From CAIWHR01 sp963843595 (GTDB taxonomy: Bacteria; Pseudomonadota; Gammaproteobacteria; Burkholderiales; Casimicrobiaceae), in contig CAWJLG010000006.1 of NCBI GenBank assembly GCA_963843595.1, forward strand, positions 124,001 to 188,000: 64,000 nt of DNA, written 5' to 3'. The stretch's first letter is position 1; each line of letters begins with the position of its first letter. This document shows positions 1 through 8,202 of this stretch, piece by piece. Position numbers and translations under genes: made by a program. The notes beneath the pieces are model-generated. The model was given only the letters and a program-made list of their open reading frames with translations. It made no database searches and was not told the DNA's origin.

Positions 1-1170
1 AACGCGCCGCCGTACAACCTGCCGCTGTCACAACAGGTCCGCAGCCCCGTGCACAAGTATTACCAGAACATGGAGCAGATCAACGGCGGAAGGAACAACC
101 TGTTCGCCGCGGTGTCCGACGCCGGCGGCTATGCGATGGCGTACTACGACGGCTCGTCGCTGCCGATGTGGCAGTGGGCGAAGGAATACACGCTCGCCGA
201 CAATTTCTTCATGGCCGCCTACGGCGGGTCGTACCTCAACCACCAGTGGCTGATCTGCGCGTGCACGCCGCGCGACGAGAACGCCCCGGCGAATGTGCGT
301 GCGCAGGTCGACGAGAACGGCAGGCTCAAGCGGCGTCCGGGCTCGCCCGCGTCCGCACGCGACGGCGATCAGCTCACGTTCGACGGTGACGTGACGCCGG
401 ACGGCTGGTCGGTCAACACGACGCAGCCGCCCTACCAGCCCTCGGGCGTGCCGCCCGCCGCGGGCGGCGATCCGCGCCTCACCGACCCGACCAAGCACAC
501 GCTGCCGCCGCAGACGACGAAGACGATCGGCGACACGCTGTCGGCGAAAGGGATCTCCTGGGCATGGTACGCAGGTGGCTGGAACGAAGCGCTGAAGGAC
601 GGCATGCAGCCGCCCGGCATCAAGCGGACGGCGGTCTACAACCGCGACAAGGGCTCGATCGTGTTCCAGCCGCATCACCAGCCATTCAACTACTACACCC
701 GTTTCGCCCCGGGCAGCGCCGATCGCGAGCGCCATCTCAAGGATTACACGGACCTCGTCGCGGGCATCGAGAAGGGCGAGCTGCCGCAGGTCGCGTTCTA
801 CAAGCCGCAGGGATCGCTCAACGAACATCCGGGGTACACCGACGTGCTCTCCGGCGACCGGCACATGGCCGAGTTGATCGCCAGGATCAAGGCGAGTCCG
901 CTGTGGTCGAGCACCGTGATCGTCGTCACCTACGACGAGAACGGTGGCTTCTGGGACCACGTGCCGCCACCGAAGGGCGACCGCTGGGGCCCCGGCACGC
1001 GCATTCCCGCGATCGTCGTGTCGCCGTTCGCGAAGAAGGGCTACGTCGATCACACTCCCTACGACACGACGTCGATCCTCAAGCTGATCACGCGCCGCTT
1101 CGGGCTGGAGCCGCTGCCCGGCGTGCGGCCGGGTGCGGGTGATCTGACCGCGGCGCTGGAGCTCAACTAA
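1..1170 (+). CDS. Phosphoesterase family protein (acid phosphatase / phospholipase C-like), 5'-truncated by window edge
   Basis: The reading frame is open from base 1, so the start and any signal peptide lie outside the window. The visible ~390 residues match the phosphoesterase superfamily (PF04185) of acid phosphatases and phospholipase C-type enzymes: a segment FMAAYGGSYLNHQWLICAC near the start, then the C-terminal metal-site block VTYDENGGFWDHVPPP, then IPAIVVSPFAKKGYVDH and YDTTSILKLITRRF. Such enzymes are usually exported and release phosphate from phospholipids or phosphomonoesters; the precise substrate cannot be told. Ends at TAA. The following gene starts about 125 bp downstream on the same strand and is unrelated. 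Confidence 0.85.
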   Translation, partial: NAPPYNLPLSQQVRSPVHKYYQNMEQINGGRNNLFAAVSDAGGYAMAYYDGSSLPMWQWAKEYTLADNFFMAAYGGSYLNHQWLICACTPRDENAPANVRAQVDENGRLKRRPGSPASARDGDQLTFDGDVTPDGWSVNTTQPPYQPSGVPPAAGGDPRLTDPTKHTLPPQTTKTIGDTLSAKGISWAWYAGGWNEALKDGMQPPGIKRTAVYNRDKGSIVFQPHHQPFNYYTRFAPGSADRERHLKDYTDLVAGIEKGELPQVAFYKPQGSLNEHPGYTDVLSGDRHMAELIARIKASPLWSSTVIVVTYDENGGFWDHVPPPKGDRWGPGTRIPAIVVSPFAKKGYVDHTPYDTTSILKLITRRFGLEPLPGVRPGAGDLTAALELN

Positions 1171-1295
1171 GCGGTTACATTCCCTCTGCCGTGCTGTCTT
1201 CGCCGGGTACGCGGCGCGTCGCCCGGCGGTGTGCGCCGGCAACGCATGCGCTGGGGCTGCCCGGCTGGCACGCGTTTCGGAAATCGCTTCGTTCG

Positions 1296-2515
1296 ATGAA
1301 CCAAGGCGCCCCACGCACCGCCAGGTCGGGCCTCGCCGCCATCCCGCGCGGCGTGTGGGCGCTCGGGCTCGTCAGCCTGTTCATGGATCTCTCGTCGGAG
1401 CTGATCCACGCCTTGCTGCCGCTGTACATGGCGGTGGGACTCGGCGCCAGCATGGCGACGATCGGCATCGTCGAGGGTATCGCCGAGGCGACGGCGATGA
1501 TCGTCAAGGTGTTTTCCGGCGTGATCTCGGACTTCTTCCGGCGCCGGAAGCCCCTGGTCGTGCTGGGCTACGGGCTCGCTGCGTTCACGAAGCTCATCTT
1601 CCCGCTCGCCCCGACGCTGGGCTGGGTCGTCGCGCGCGTTTCGCCGACCGTGTCGGCAAGGGCATCCGTGGCGCGCCGCGCGACGCGCTGATCGCGGACC
1701 TGTCGCCGCCCGAGATCCGCGGTGCGAGCTTCGGGCTGCGGCAGGCGCTCGATACCGTCGGCGGCGTCGGCGGCCCGCTGCTCGCGATCGGCGCGATGGG
1801 GTGGTTCGCAGGCGACTTCCAGGCGGCGTTCTGGGTGGCGGTCATTCCCGCGTTCGTCGCCGTCGCGCTGCTGGTCGTCGGCGTCGAAGAGCCGGACCGT
1901 CCGGCGGCGAATGGAAACGGAAAGCCACGGCTGCGCTGGTCGGACGCGAAGCGACTGCCGCGTGACTACTGGGTCGTCGTCGCGATCGCGGCGATGCTCA
2001 CACTCGCGCGCTTCTCGGAAGCGTTTCTCGTGCTGCGCGCGCAGAACGTGGGGCTGCCCACGGGTGCGGCGCCCTGGGTGATGGTCGTGATGTCACTCGT
2101 CTACGCGGCCGTTTCGTATCCGGCCGGTGCGGCCGCCGACGACGGGCATGGACCGAAACTGCTCTCCGCCGGGCTGCTGGCGCTGATCGTCTCCGACATC
2201 GTGCTCGCGAATGCCGGCAGCGGGACCGTCGTGTTCGCCGGCGGTGCGCTATGGGGCCTGCACATGGGCCTGACGCAGGGATTGCTCGCAGCGTTGGTCG
2301 CGGCGGCGGCGCCGGAAGACCTGCGCGGCACGGCGTTCGGCGTGTTCAACCTGGTATCAGGCGTGGCACTGCTCATCGCGAGCGCGCTCGCGGGCGAACT
2401 GTGGGACGTCTTCGGCCCCGCGGTCACGTTCTACGCGGGCGCCGCGTTGACCGCGGCCGCGTGGATCGCGCTGGTCCGGCACGGCGGCACGGCGACCGCA
2501 CTGCGCAAGCCCTGA
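1296..2515 (+). CDS. MFS transporter, frameshifted near 1631-1638
   Basis: A major facilitator superfamily permease of about 405 residues once repaired. The N-terminal half (ATG 1296, MNQGAPRTARSG then hydrophobic helices) runs in one frame to about 1637, and the rest (FADRVGKGIRGAPRDALIAD onward, to TGA at 2515) is in another. The junction lies in an alternating CG run at 1631-1638, where the MFS A-like loop ARFxDRxGKGIRGAPRDAL reads through only if two bases are removed (or one added). The motif is intact on both sides, so this is one indel in a single gene rather than two genes. Substrate unknown. Either a sequencing slip in the CG run or a recent pseudogene. Confidence 0.75.
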
Positions 2516-2612
2516 TCGGCGAGGCGGTCTGCGTTGCGCCCGTGGATGCGCTGCGGATCGGCTTCTGCGATGCGCGGTGACGATCGGCGCGCCGGTTAAA
2601 CGCTCAGGCGCG

Positions 2613-2651
2613 CCGCCTCCGCACCGTCGTGACGATGCGTTGCGGAGGCGG
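2613..2651. other. Perfect 11-bp inverted repeat between convergent genes
   Basis: CCGCCTCCGCA at 2613-2623 is the exact reverse complement of TGCGGAGGCGG at 2641-2651, with a 17-nt loop. It lies in the 197-bp gap between the convergent MFS and imuB genes, where a shared bidirectional transcription stop would be expected, but there is no T-run on either side. A terminator role is therefore only a possibility. Confidence 0.35.
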
Positions 2652-2712
2652 GATCGGCGACCCTTCGCGTTCGCCTTTCGCATTCCCGCCAGCGGGGCCC
2701 CTGCTCACGGGC

Positions 2713-4336
2713 TCACGCGAATACACCATGCAGGAACCATTCCCCGTCGCCTTCGCCGAAGCCGTAGCGGCCGTCGCGGTAGATCCACACGGTCTCGCCG
2801 CGCGGCGTCGTCGCGACGAAGTAGTCGCGGCGCACGTCGCGACCGTCCCACCATCCCGACTCGATGCGCTCGGGACCGTCCTGCAGCACCCAGGGCGCAC
2901 GCTCGAGGTGATCGCCGAGCGGTTCCGGTTCGGCGAGGAGCCAGAGGGGGCGCGGCACGTCGGGCAACGAAGCGGAGCATGGTTCGCGAGGGTTCTCGGC
3001 GCTGACCCCGGGCGACGAGCGCGCGTCGGTGCTGCCCGACGCGCCTGACGAGGAGGCCGACCCGTCCACGCTTGCGCGCGTTGCCGCGTGCGTGCGTGTC
3101 GGTCGCGCTCGTCCTGCGTCGAGCACCCCTGTGTGGGCGCGCGGCAATTCGGCGCTCTCCCGCCACGCGTCTTCGGGTCGGTGTTCCGCGTGCGGGGCGA
3201 GCAGCGCCACCGCATGCTCGCCCAGCCGTGCGCGCAGCCGGTCGAGCAGCGGCACCGTCGCGGCGGCGACGTCGTCGGGGAGGAGGCCGAGGTTGCGGCC
3301 GGCGAGCGGCGCGGTCGCCTCGCTGGCGAGCGTGATCGTCTCGACCGCAGCAGGCAAGGCGATGCGCGCCAGGCGCTCGCGCAGCACGCCGATCAGGTGC
3401 TCCGGTTCGCGCGCCGGAGCGGCGAGCGCGAAGCGCACCGTCGTGGCCGCCACGCCGGTCTTCACGCCGACGTAGCGCTCGTGCGCGAGCGCGAGTGAGA
3501 GCTCGATCACGCCCAGCCCGCGTCCGAGCAGCCAGCCCGCGAGCTCGTGCACGAGGCGATTGACGGCGAACGCGAGCGCTTCCGCGCTGGCCACGGGTGC
3601 GGGAAGGGCGAGGGCGCCCGTGTAGCGCGGCGGCGGTACGAAGGATGGCCGCGGATCGGCGTCGAGGCCACGGGCGCGGTCGAGCGCGGCGACGAAGGCG
3701 GCGCCGGCGCGGCGCGCGAGCCCGTCGCGCGGCAGTGCGCAGGCCTGTCCGAACGTCGTCACGCCGGCGGCGGCGAGCGTGGCGACGATCGCCGGATCGG
3801 CATCGAGGAACGCGAGCGGCAGCGGCGAGAGCGCCCGCGCGAGGCTCGCGGCGTTGGTGACGGTGACGGCACGATCGGCGCGTGCGAACAGCAGGGCTGC
3901 GAGCGGCGTGGGGGCCAGCGCGAGTCGCGCCGCGTAGCCCAGATCCTGCGCGCCTTCCGCGAGCCGCGTCGTGAGCTTCGGCAGGCCGCCGAAGAGCCGC
4001 AGGCTGCCGCCGATCTCGGCGAGCACCGCATCCGGCCGTGCCAGCGAGACGGCGGGCGTGAATTGCGTGGCCCACGCGCCGACCGCTTCCAGTGCGCTGC
4101 CCTTCCGCGCCCGAATCGCGGTCGCGCATGACGAGGTCCGGCGCAAGCGCCAGCGACGCCGACACGAGCTGGCTCTCGCGGACGCCGGCGGCGCGCGCTG
4201 CGGCATTGGCGGCGACGATACGCGGATAGTGGCCGCCGGTGGCAACGGCGAACGGCCGCGCCTGCGCCTCGGGTCCTTGCGCACGCGCGAAGACGTCGAG
4301 GGGCAGCGACGGCAGGATCAGGCAGGCCCAGAGCAT
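2713..4336 (-). CDS. imuB: ImuB, Y-family DNA polymerase-like mutagenesis factor, frameshifted near 4100-4102
   Basis: ImuB is the catalytically inactive Y-family hub of the ImuA-ImuB-DnaE2 damage-induced mutagenesis machinery. The start is at MLWACLILPSLPLDVFARAQ (4336), which matches the usual ImuB N-terminus; an in-frame ATG at 4387 would add an atypical tail. The first ~75 residues are in one frame and the remainder (ALEAVGAWATQFTPAVSL, GGSLRLFGG, down to GDGEWFLHGVFA) in another. Dropping one base from the CCC at 4100-4102 joins them into about 540 residues, normal for the family. The C-terminal block WIYRDGRYGFGEGDGEWFLHG is typical of ImuB. No dnaE2 follows; the next gene downstream is convergent. 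Confidence 0.8.
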
Positions 4337-4440
4337 CGCAAGAGACTCGGCAACGGCACTTGGCCGTGCGGTCGATCGACGGCGCACGCTGCGGATGCGA
4401 TTGTCGAGCGTCGCGCGGCGAGGCCTTCATCGCCGCAGTG

Positions 4441-4473
4441 TTGACAATATACGGCAAAGACGTATAGTAAAAA
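4441..4473 (+). promoter_or_regulatory. higBA promoter with overlapping operator palindrome
   Basis: TTGACA at 4441-4446 and TATAGT at 4463-4468 are separated by 16 bp, a near-consensus sigma-70 promoter pointing at higB. The spacer holds the inverted repeat TATACG-N7-CGTATA (4448-4453 and 4461-4466), which overlaps the -10 box, as expected for an autorepressor site bound by HigA or the HigBA complex. The higB ATG is at 4474, only 6 nt after the -10 box, so the transcript would start at or beside the start codon and be leaderless. Confidence 0.7.
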
Positions 4474-4803
4474 ATGTTGAGCTTCGTCGAGACGCGGCTC
4501 TTCACGCGTCTGGTGCGCGAGTACCTGACCGATGATGAGTACGCGCAACTGCAGACGACGCTGGCGGTCGATCCCGAGATCGGCGACGTCATTCCCGGGT
4601 CGGGTGGCGTGCGCAAGATGCGCTGGGGTACAGCCGGGCGCGGCAAGCGGGGTGGCGTGCGGCTGATCTATTTCCTCCGCCGGCGGGAGGGCGAGATCTG
4701 GATGCTTACGCTGTACGCCAAGAATGTGATGGACGCGATTCCCGCGTCGGTGCTGAAACGGATCCGGGCCGAAATCGAGAGTGAAGGCAGCCATGGCAAC
4801 TGA
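4474..4803 (+). CDS. higB: RelE/HigB-family toxin
   Basis: A 109-residue toxin of the RelE/ParE superfamily, HigB-2-like, expected to cleave mRNA on the ribosome. It shows the family core VRKMRWGTAGRGKRGGVRLI followed by YFLRRREGEIWMLTLYAKN, and a C-terminal basic helix. The toxin precedes the antitoxin, the usual order for HigBA, and overlaps it by 11 bp. A strong promoter with an overlapping palindrome lies directly upstream. The pair is inserted, on the opposite strand, between imuA/dinB and imuB. It could act in stabilising the locus or in stress response; the sequence does not say which. Confidence 0.85.
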   Translation: MLSFVETRLFTRLVREYLTDDEYAQLQTTLAVDPEIGDVIPGSGGVRKMRWGTAGRGKRGGVRLIYFLRRREGEIWMLTLYAKNVMDAIPASVLKRIRAEIESEGSHGN

Positions 4804-5083
4804 GGCAGGCAAGGCAGCGCGCCGGCGCAACGTCGGCCGCGAGATCCTCGACGGTCTGCGCGAGTTGAAGCGCGGGAAGACCGGTCGTGTCCTGAACATT
4901 CCGTCAATTGCCGTCATCCGCGAGCGGACCGGCCTGTCGCAGGCGAAGTTCGCGGCACTGCTGGGCGTATCAGTGCGCACGTTGCAGGAATGGGAGCAGG
5001 GTCGGCGCTCGCCATCGGGCGCGGCACGCACGTTGTTGGCGATCGCGGCGAAGAACCCGCGGGCGCTGCTGGACGTGGCGTAG
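4793..5083 (+). CDS. higA: HigA-family antitoxin, XRE helix-turn-helix regulator
   Basis: A 96-residue protein. The N-terminal third is basic and extended, and the C-terminal half is a Cro/C1 (XRE) helix-turn-helix: IRERTGLSQAKFAALLGVS then VRTLQEWEQGRRSPSGAA. The WEQGRRSPSGAA block is typical of HigA-2/NadS-type antitoxins. ATG 4793 is preferred; a GTG at 4781 in the same frame lies further inside the toxin gene. The gene overlaps the end of higB, so the two are translationally coupled. It should neutralise HigB and repress the promoter at 4441-4473. Confidence 0.88.
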   Translation: MATEAGKAARRRNVGREILDGLRELKRGKTGRVLNIPSIAVIRERTGLSQAKFAALLGVSVRTLQEWEQGRRSPSGAARTLLAIAAKNPRALLDVA

Positions 5084-5170
5084 TCGCATCGAGCCGGGGA
5101 GCGTTGTGCAACTCGGTGGGCTGGGGCCGATCGATCTGGAGCAGGCCTGGGGGACAGGGCCAGGGGTCTG

Positions 5171-5776
5171 TCAGGTCGAGGCCCCGGCCGCCTTTCCCCA
5201 GATCGCCTCCTCCGACAACCCGATCTCGGCGAGCTCCGCCGCGCGCAGATGGGCCTCGTTGGCGCAGAAGAACTCGTCGAGCTGGGGCGGTTTCACCGCT
5301 GTGCCGGCGAGCATCGCGTGCGCCTGGCCGCGGTGGTGGATCTGGTGCTGGAAGAGGTGGGCAAGGAGACGCTTTGCGGGCTCGTGCTGCACGCCGATAC
5401 GCCGCGGCACGGGCACCGGCCGCGTGAGGTCGGGGTCGGTGAGCCCCGCGCACAGCGCGATCAGCCGCTGGTCGACCGCGTGCTGTTCGGCGGCGAGCGA
5501 CGCGCAGGTGTCGAACGGTTCCTCGGGCGTGTAGAAGCGTTCGGGGTTGGCGTTGACCGGCTGGCCGCGGAAAGCGCGCTCCAGCGCGTCGACGTAATAC
5601 CAGTCGACGGTGAGATTGTGGTTGAGCGTGGCCTTGAGCGACGGGAAGAAGCTCGTCCGCGTGGCGGCGAAATCCTCCGGCGAAAGTCGGCCGCACGCGG
5701 CGAGCAGCCGATGGTTGGCCCAGGCGTTGTTGCAGGCCATCGTGAAGAAGTGATGGGCGAGGGGCGATGGGGGCAT
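5171..5776 (-). CDS. DinB/YfiT-family putative metalloenzyme
   Basis: A 201-residue four-helix-bundle protein of the DinB superfamily (not DNA polymerase IV). Candidate metal-binding histidines are in LKATLNHNLTVDWYY and in HLFQHQIHHRGQAHAM, which is the classic C-terminal DinB motif; the opening MPPSPLAHHFFTMACNNAWA is also typical. Members include thiol-dependent transferases and hydrolases, and some are DNA-damage inducible, but the reaction of this subgroup is not known. It follows imuA on the same strand with a 132-bp gap, so it may be part of the damage response or simply inserted with the toxin-antitoxin pair. Confidence 0.8.
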   Translation of the reverse strand: MPPSPLAHHFFTMACNNAWANHRLLAACGRLSPEDFAATRTSFFPSLKATLNHNLTVDWYYVDALERAFRGQPVNANPERFYTPEEPFDTCASLAAEQHAVDQRLIALCAGLTDPDLTRPVPVPRRIGVQHEPAKRLLAHLFQHQIHHRGQAHAMLAGTAVKPPQLDEFFCANEAHLRAAELAEIGLSEEAIWGKAAGAST

Positions 5777-5908
5777 GGGGTCACCTGCAAAACGCGATGC
5801 GTGGATCGGTTGCGAAAGACAGGGTCAGGGGCGTGTTTCGGATCGGGTAGCAGGATTCGCCGGCGAAATGCGAGTCCGATCTGACCTCGCGCGCGCGGAT
5901 TGGCATGG

Positions 5909-6625
5909 TCAGTTGGCGCGCCGCGCCGCGTAAAGTGCGCGCGGGCCAGGATGCGACGCTGCTGTCGCATGTCCGGCGCTGGTGCGCGGATCCGGCAGAG
6001 CGGACCGGGCAGCGACGTCGACCAGCACCGGCTGCGCGAGTTCGCCGCCGCGGCGCTTCAGCACCTTCACCGCGAGCCGGCCGTCCTGCGGCGCGAGGGC
6101 GAGACGCAACGGCGCGGCGCTGGCGCTGCCGCGCTGGCCGGGGCGGCGCCACAGCACGCCCCACGTGCGGCCGTCGCGCGCGGCCACCGCGAGCCGGCGC
6201 AGCACGCGATCGTCGCTGACGCCGAGCCACGCGAACGCGGCGCCGCATTCCGGCGCGCGCAGCGCCTGCTCGTAGGCCCAGAGCTGCTCGGCGGGTGTAG
6301 TGCAGCGCACGACGAGGAGCCGCGCGAGGTCGACACCCGCTGCGGCCAGCGCGGGTGCATACGGCACGTGCGGCGGCGCGATCCACACGATGTCGCGGCC
6401 GGCGGCCTGCAGACGCGTGAGCGCCGGCAGCGTGAGACGGATCTCGCCGATGCCCTCGCGCGCGAGGACGATCTCGGTGAGCGCCGCCCCCGGCCAGCCG
6501 CGGCCGGGCAGCACCGCGTCGAGCGCCGCAAAGCCCGACGGCACCGCGGCCGGTTCGGGTGCGCACTCGTCACCGCGCCAGATCGCGGGATTGGCGAGGA
6601 CGGTGGTGAGAGCGGCGTTGGTCAT
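5909..6625 (-). CDS. imuA: ImuA, RecA-like component of translesion mutagenesis cassette
   Basis: A 238-residue SulA/RecA-like protein of the ImuA family, which works with ImuB and DnaE2 in damage-induced mutagenesis. The start at ATG 6625 gives MTNAALTTVLANPAIWRGDE; 12 further codons are open upstream but atypical. Recognisable blocks are SGFAALDAVLPGRGWPGAAL (the RecA-like domain entry), LVVRCTTPAEQLWAYEQALR and the basic stretch GRLAVKVLKRRGGELAQPV. As in other ImuA proteins, the N-terminal block lacks a full Walker A. Its partner imuB is 1.6 kb away, separated by dinB and higBA, instead of adjacent. Confidence 0.85.
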   Translation of the reverse strand: MTNAALTTVLANPAIWRGDECAPEPAAVPSGFAALDAVLPGRGWPGAALTEIVLAREGIGEIRLTLPALTRLQAAGRDIVWIAPPHVPYAPALAAAGVDLARLLVVRCTTPAEQLWAYEQALRAPECGAAFAWLGVSDDRVLRRLAVAARDGRTWGVLWRRPGQRGSASAAPLRLALAPQDGRLAVKVLKRRGGELAQPVLVDVAARSALPDPRTSAGHATAASHPGPRALYAARRAN

Positions 6626-6722
6626 GAAGTCGTGGCGCTGAGGGGCGCGTGCAAGCAGCACCGGAATGGCATTTTGCGAGACGAGATGCCCGGTTCAGAA
6701 CGAAACGCGCCGCCGACACTGT

Positions 6723-7355
6723 TCAGGTTGCCGGCCAATGTCGCGCGAACACCGCCGCGACCTTCGGATGCGCTTCGATGCGCAGCAGCAGCGCGTGGAA
6801 CGCGGGCCGGTGCTGCTCGAGGTGCTTGCGCGAGCCCGACCACTTCGACACGACGGCGGCGTGCAGGTCGAGCGCGCCGATGTCCTCGCCGCCGAGATAG
6901 GGCCGTGCCGGGAAGAGGTCGGCGAACAGCTCCCAGTGCGTGTGCAGCCGTGCGCGGGTGCCGGCGCGGATGCGCTCGTTCGTCGCTTCGTCGGGCTCGG
7001 CGCACCAGCGCTCCGGGAAATCGATGATGCTGATCGCCGCGTAGCAGTTGGCGGCGATGAACACGAGGCCGCGCAGCGCCTGCGCGCGCGCCGATTCGCC
7101 GCGCGGCAGCAACCCGCTGTCCGGGTGCACGCAGCCCAGGTAGTGGAGGATCGCCGCGCTCTCGGACAGCACGCTGCCGTCGGGCAGCACCAGCGTGGGG
7201 ATCTGGCCCAGCGGATTCAGCCGAAGCAACTCGTGGAACGCGTCGTTCTGCTCCCACGACGCGGTTTCGATCATGCGGCAGGGCGCACCGGCCAGCGCGA
7301 GTGCGGCTTCCACCGCGGCCGAGCCGGAGCCTTTCTTTCCGTAGAGGGTGTACAT
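6723..7355 (-). CDS. Glutathione S-transferase family protein
   Basis: A 210-residue GST. The N-terminal thioredoxin-fold domain contains MYTLYGKKGSGSAAVEAAL, the cis-proline region LNPLGQIPTLVLPDGSVLSE and the glutathione gamma-glutamyl contact SESAAILHYLG; the helical C-terminal domain follows. It probably conjugates glutathione or reduces a small electrophile in the cytoplasm. The start codon lies 13 bp downstream of the lexA stop on the same strand, so it is likely co-transcribed with lexA. That would make it SOS-controlled if the lexA promoter reads through, which is an inference from spacing only. Confidence 0.88.
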   Translation of the reverse strand: MYTLYGKKGSGSAAVEAALALAGAPCRMIETASWEQNDAFHELLRLNPLGQIPTLVLPDGSVLSESAAILHYLGCVHPDSGLLPRGESARAQALRGLVFIAANCYAAISIIDFPERWCAEPDEATNERIRAGTRARLHTHWELFADLFPARPYLGGEDIGALDLHAAVVSKWSGSRKHLEQHRPAFHALLLRIEAHPKVAAVFARHWPAT

Positions 7356-7368
7356 CGGGCCTCCGTTC

Positions 7369-8052
7369 TTACCAATGCTTGCTGCCGCGCACGAGGCCCA
7401 CGGCCACGCCTTCGATCGCGAACGCGGTCTTCCTCGGATCGACGACGATCGGCGCGAACGCCGGGTTCTCGGCGAGCAGCGTGATGTCGCGCCCCTGACG
7501 TTTCAGCCGCTTGACGGTGACTTCGTCACCCAGCCGCGCGACGACGATCTGCCCCGACCGCGCGTCGGCGGTCTTGTGCACGGCGAGGAGGTCGCCATCG
7601 AGGATCCCGGCGTCGCGCATGCTCGCGCCGCGCACGCGCAAGAGGTAATCGGCCTGCGGGGCGAAGAGGGCCGGGTCGATCTTGTACTGCGCCTCGATGT
7701 GCTCGGCGGCGAGAATCGGGCTGCCCGCGGCCACGCGCCCCACCAGCGGCAGGAGTCCCTGCACCGGCATCCCGGGAATGTCCTTGAGCCGCAGCCCGCG
7801 CGAGGTGCCGGAGAGGATCTCCAGCACGCCTTTTTTCGCCAGCGCCTGCAGGTGGTCCTCCGCCGAACTCGCCGTCGAGAAACCCAGGCCGGCGGCGATC
7901 TCCGCGCGCGTGGGCGGCATGCCGGTCGCTTCGAGATGGGCGCGGATCCAGTCGAGGATCTGCTGCTGCCGGGCCGTGAGCCGCGGCAGCTCCGGGACGT
8001 CGGCCGAGGCGGTGGTCACGTGGGCGAAGGGGCGGCGGGGGCGGGGAGGCAT
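7369..8052 (-). CDS. lexA: LexA repressor / autoprotease (LexA2-like context)
   Basis: A 227-residue LexA with about 20 extra N-terminal residues. The winged-helix domain has LTARQQQILDWIRAHLEATG and MPPTRAEIAAGLGF. The cleavage site is VAAG in LLPLVGRVAAGSPILAAEHI. The catalytic serine is in GASMRDAGI and the lysine in TVKRLKRQG. The recognition helix (STASSAEDHLQAL) differs from the E. coli helix (SPNAAEEHL) at several operator-contacting positions, which fits the non-CTGT palindrome in its own promoter. It represses damage-response genes until RecA-stimulated self-cleavage. Its position beside imuA/imuB suggests the LexA2 type that travels with mutagenesis cassettes, and the genome may hold another lexA. 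Confidence 0.93.
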   Translation of the reverse strand: MPPRPRRPFAHVTTASADVPELPRLTARQQQILDWIRAHLEATGMPPTRAEIAAGLGFSTASSAEDHLQALAKKGVLEILSGTSRGLRLKDIPGMPVQGLLPLVGRVAAGSPILAAEHIEAQYKIDPALFAPQADYLLRVRGASMRDAGILDGDLLAVHKTADARSGQIVVARLGDEVTVKRLKRQGRDITLLAENPAFAPIVVDPRKTAFAIEGVAVGLVRGSKHW

Positions 8053-8055
8053 GCG

Positions 8056-8110
8056 GATACCGTATAAATAATCGGTATCAGGATTATAGACGGCAGGGTG
8101 GGAAGGTCAA
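8056..8110 (-). promoter_or_regulatory. lexA promoter and candidate LexA operator
   Basis: Reading the minus strand: TTGACC (8110-8105), 16-bp spacer, TATAAT (8088-8083). Immediately downstream, overlapping the expected start site, is a perfect inverted repeat GATACCG-N10-CGGTATC (8079-8056). The lexA ATG is at 8052. A dyad just after the -10 box of lexA is where an autoregulatory operator should sit, but it does not match the CTGT-N8-ACAG box of E. coli-type LexA. Confidence 0.72.
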
Positions 8111-8173
8111 GCGGCGATGGCGGATAACGTCGAAGCGTCGACGGGATGCGATGAGAAATCAAGGCATTGGATT

Positions 8174-8202
8174 TTGACCGTGGTGTTGGGGCGGCCTATA
8201 TT
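8174..8202 (+). promoter_or_regulatory. Candidate sigma-70 promoter in degraded region
   Basis: TTGACC at 8174-8179 and TATATT at 8197-8202 with an exact 17-bp spacer, pointing away from lexA. The only reading frame it could serve directly is a 43-codon frame from GTG 8241 to TGA 8372 with no recognisable similarity. It may be the promoter of a gene now lost. Confidence 0.35.

Noticed and set aside
28..1314. A 428-codon minus-strand frame opposite the phosphoesterase
   Set aside because: The plus-strand frame holds the conserved phosphoesterase metal-site motifs; the antisense frame is compositionally odd.
2516..2712. Possible start of dnaE2 after imuB
   Set aside because: The gap is under 200 bp, holds only an inverted repeat, and is followed by a convergent MFS gene.
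5171..5776. DinB-family gene taken as DNA polymerase IV
   Set aside because: The protein has the four-helix DinB/YfiT His motif and no polymerase domain; the shared name is misleading.
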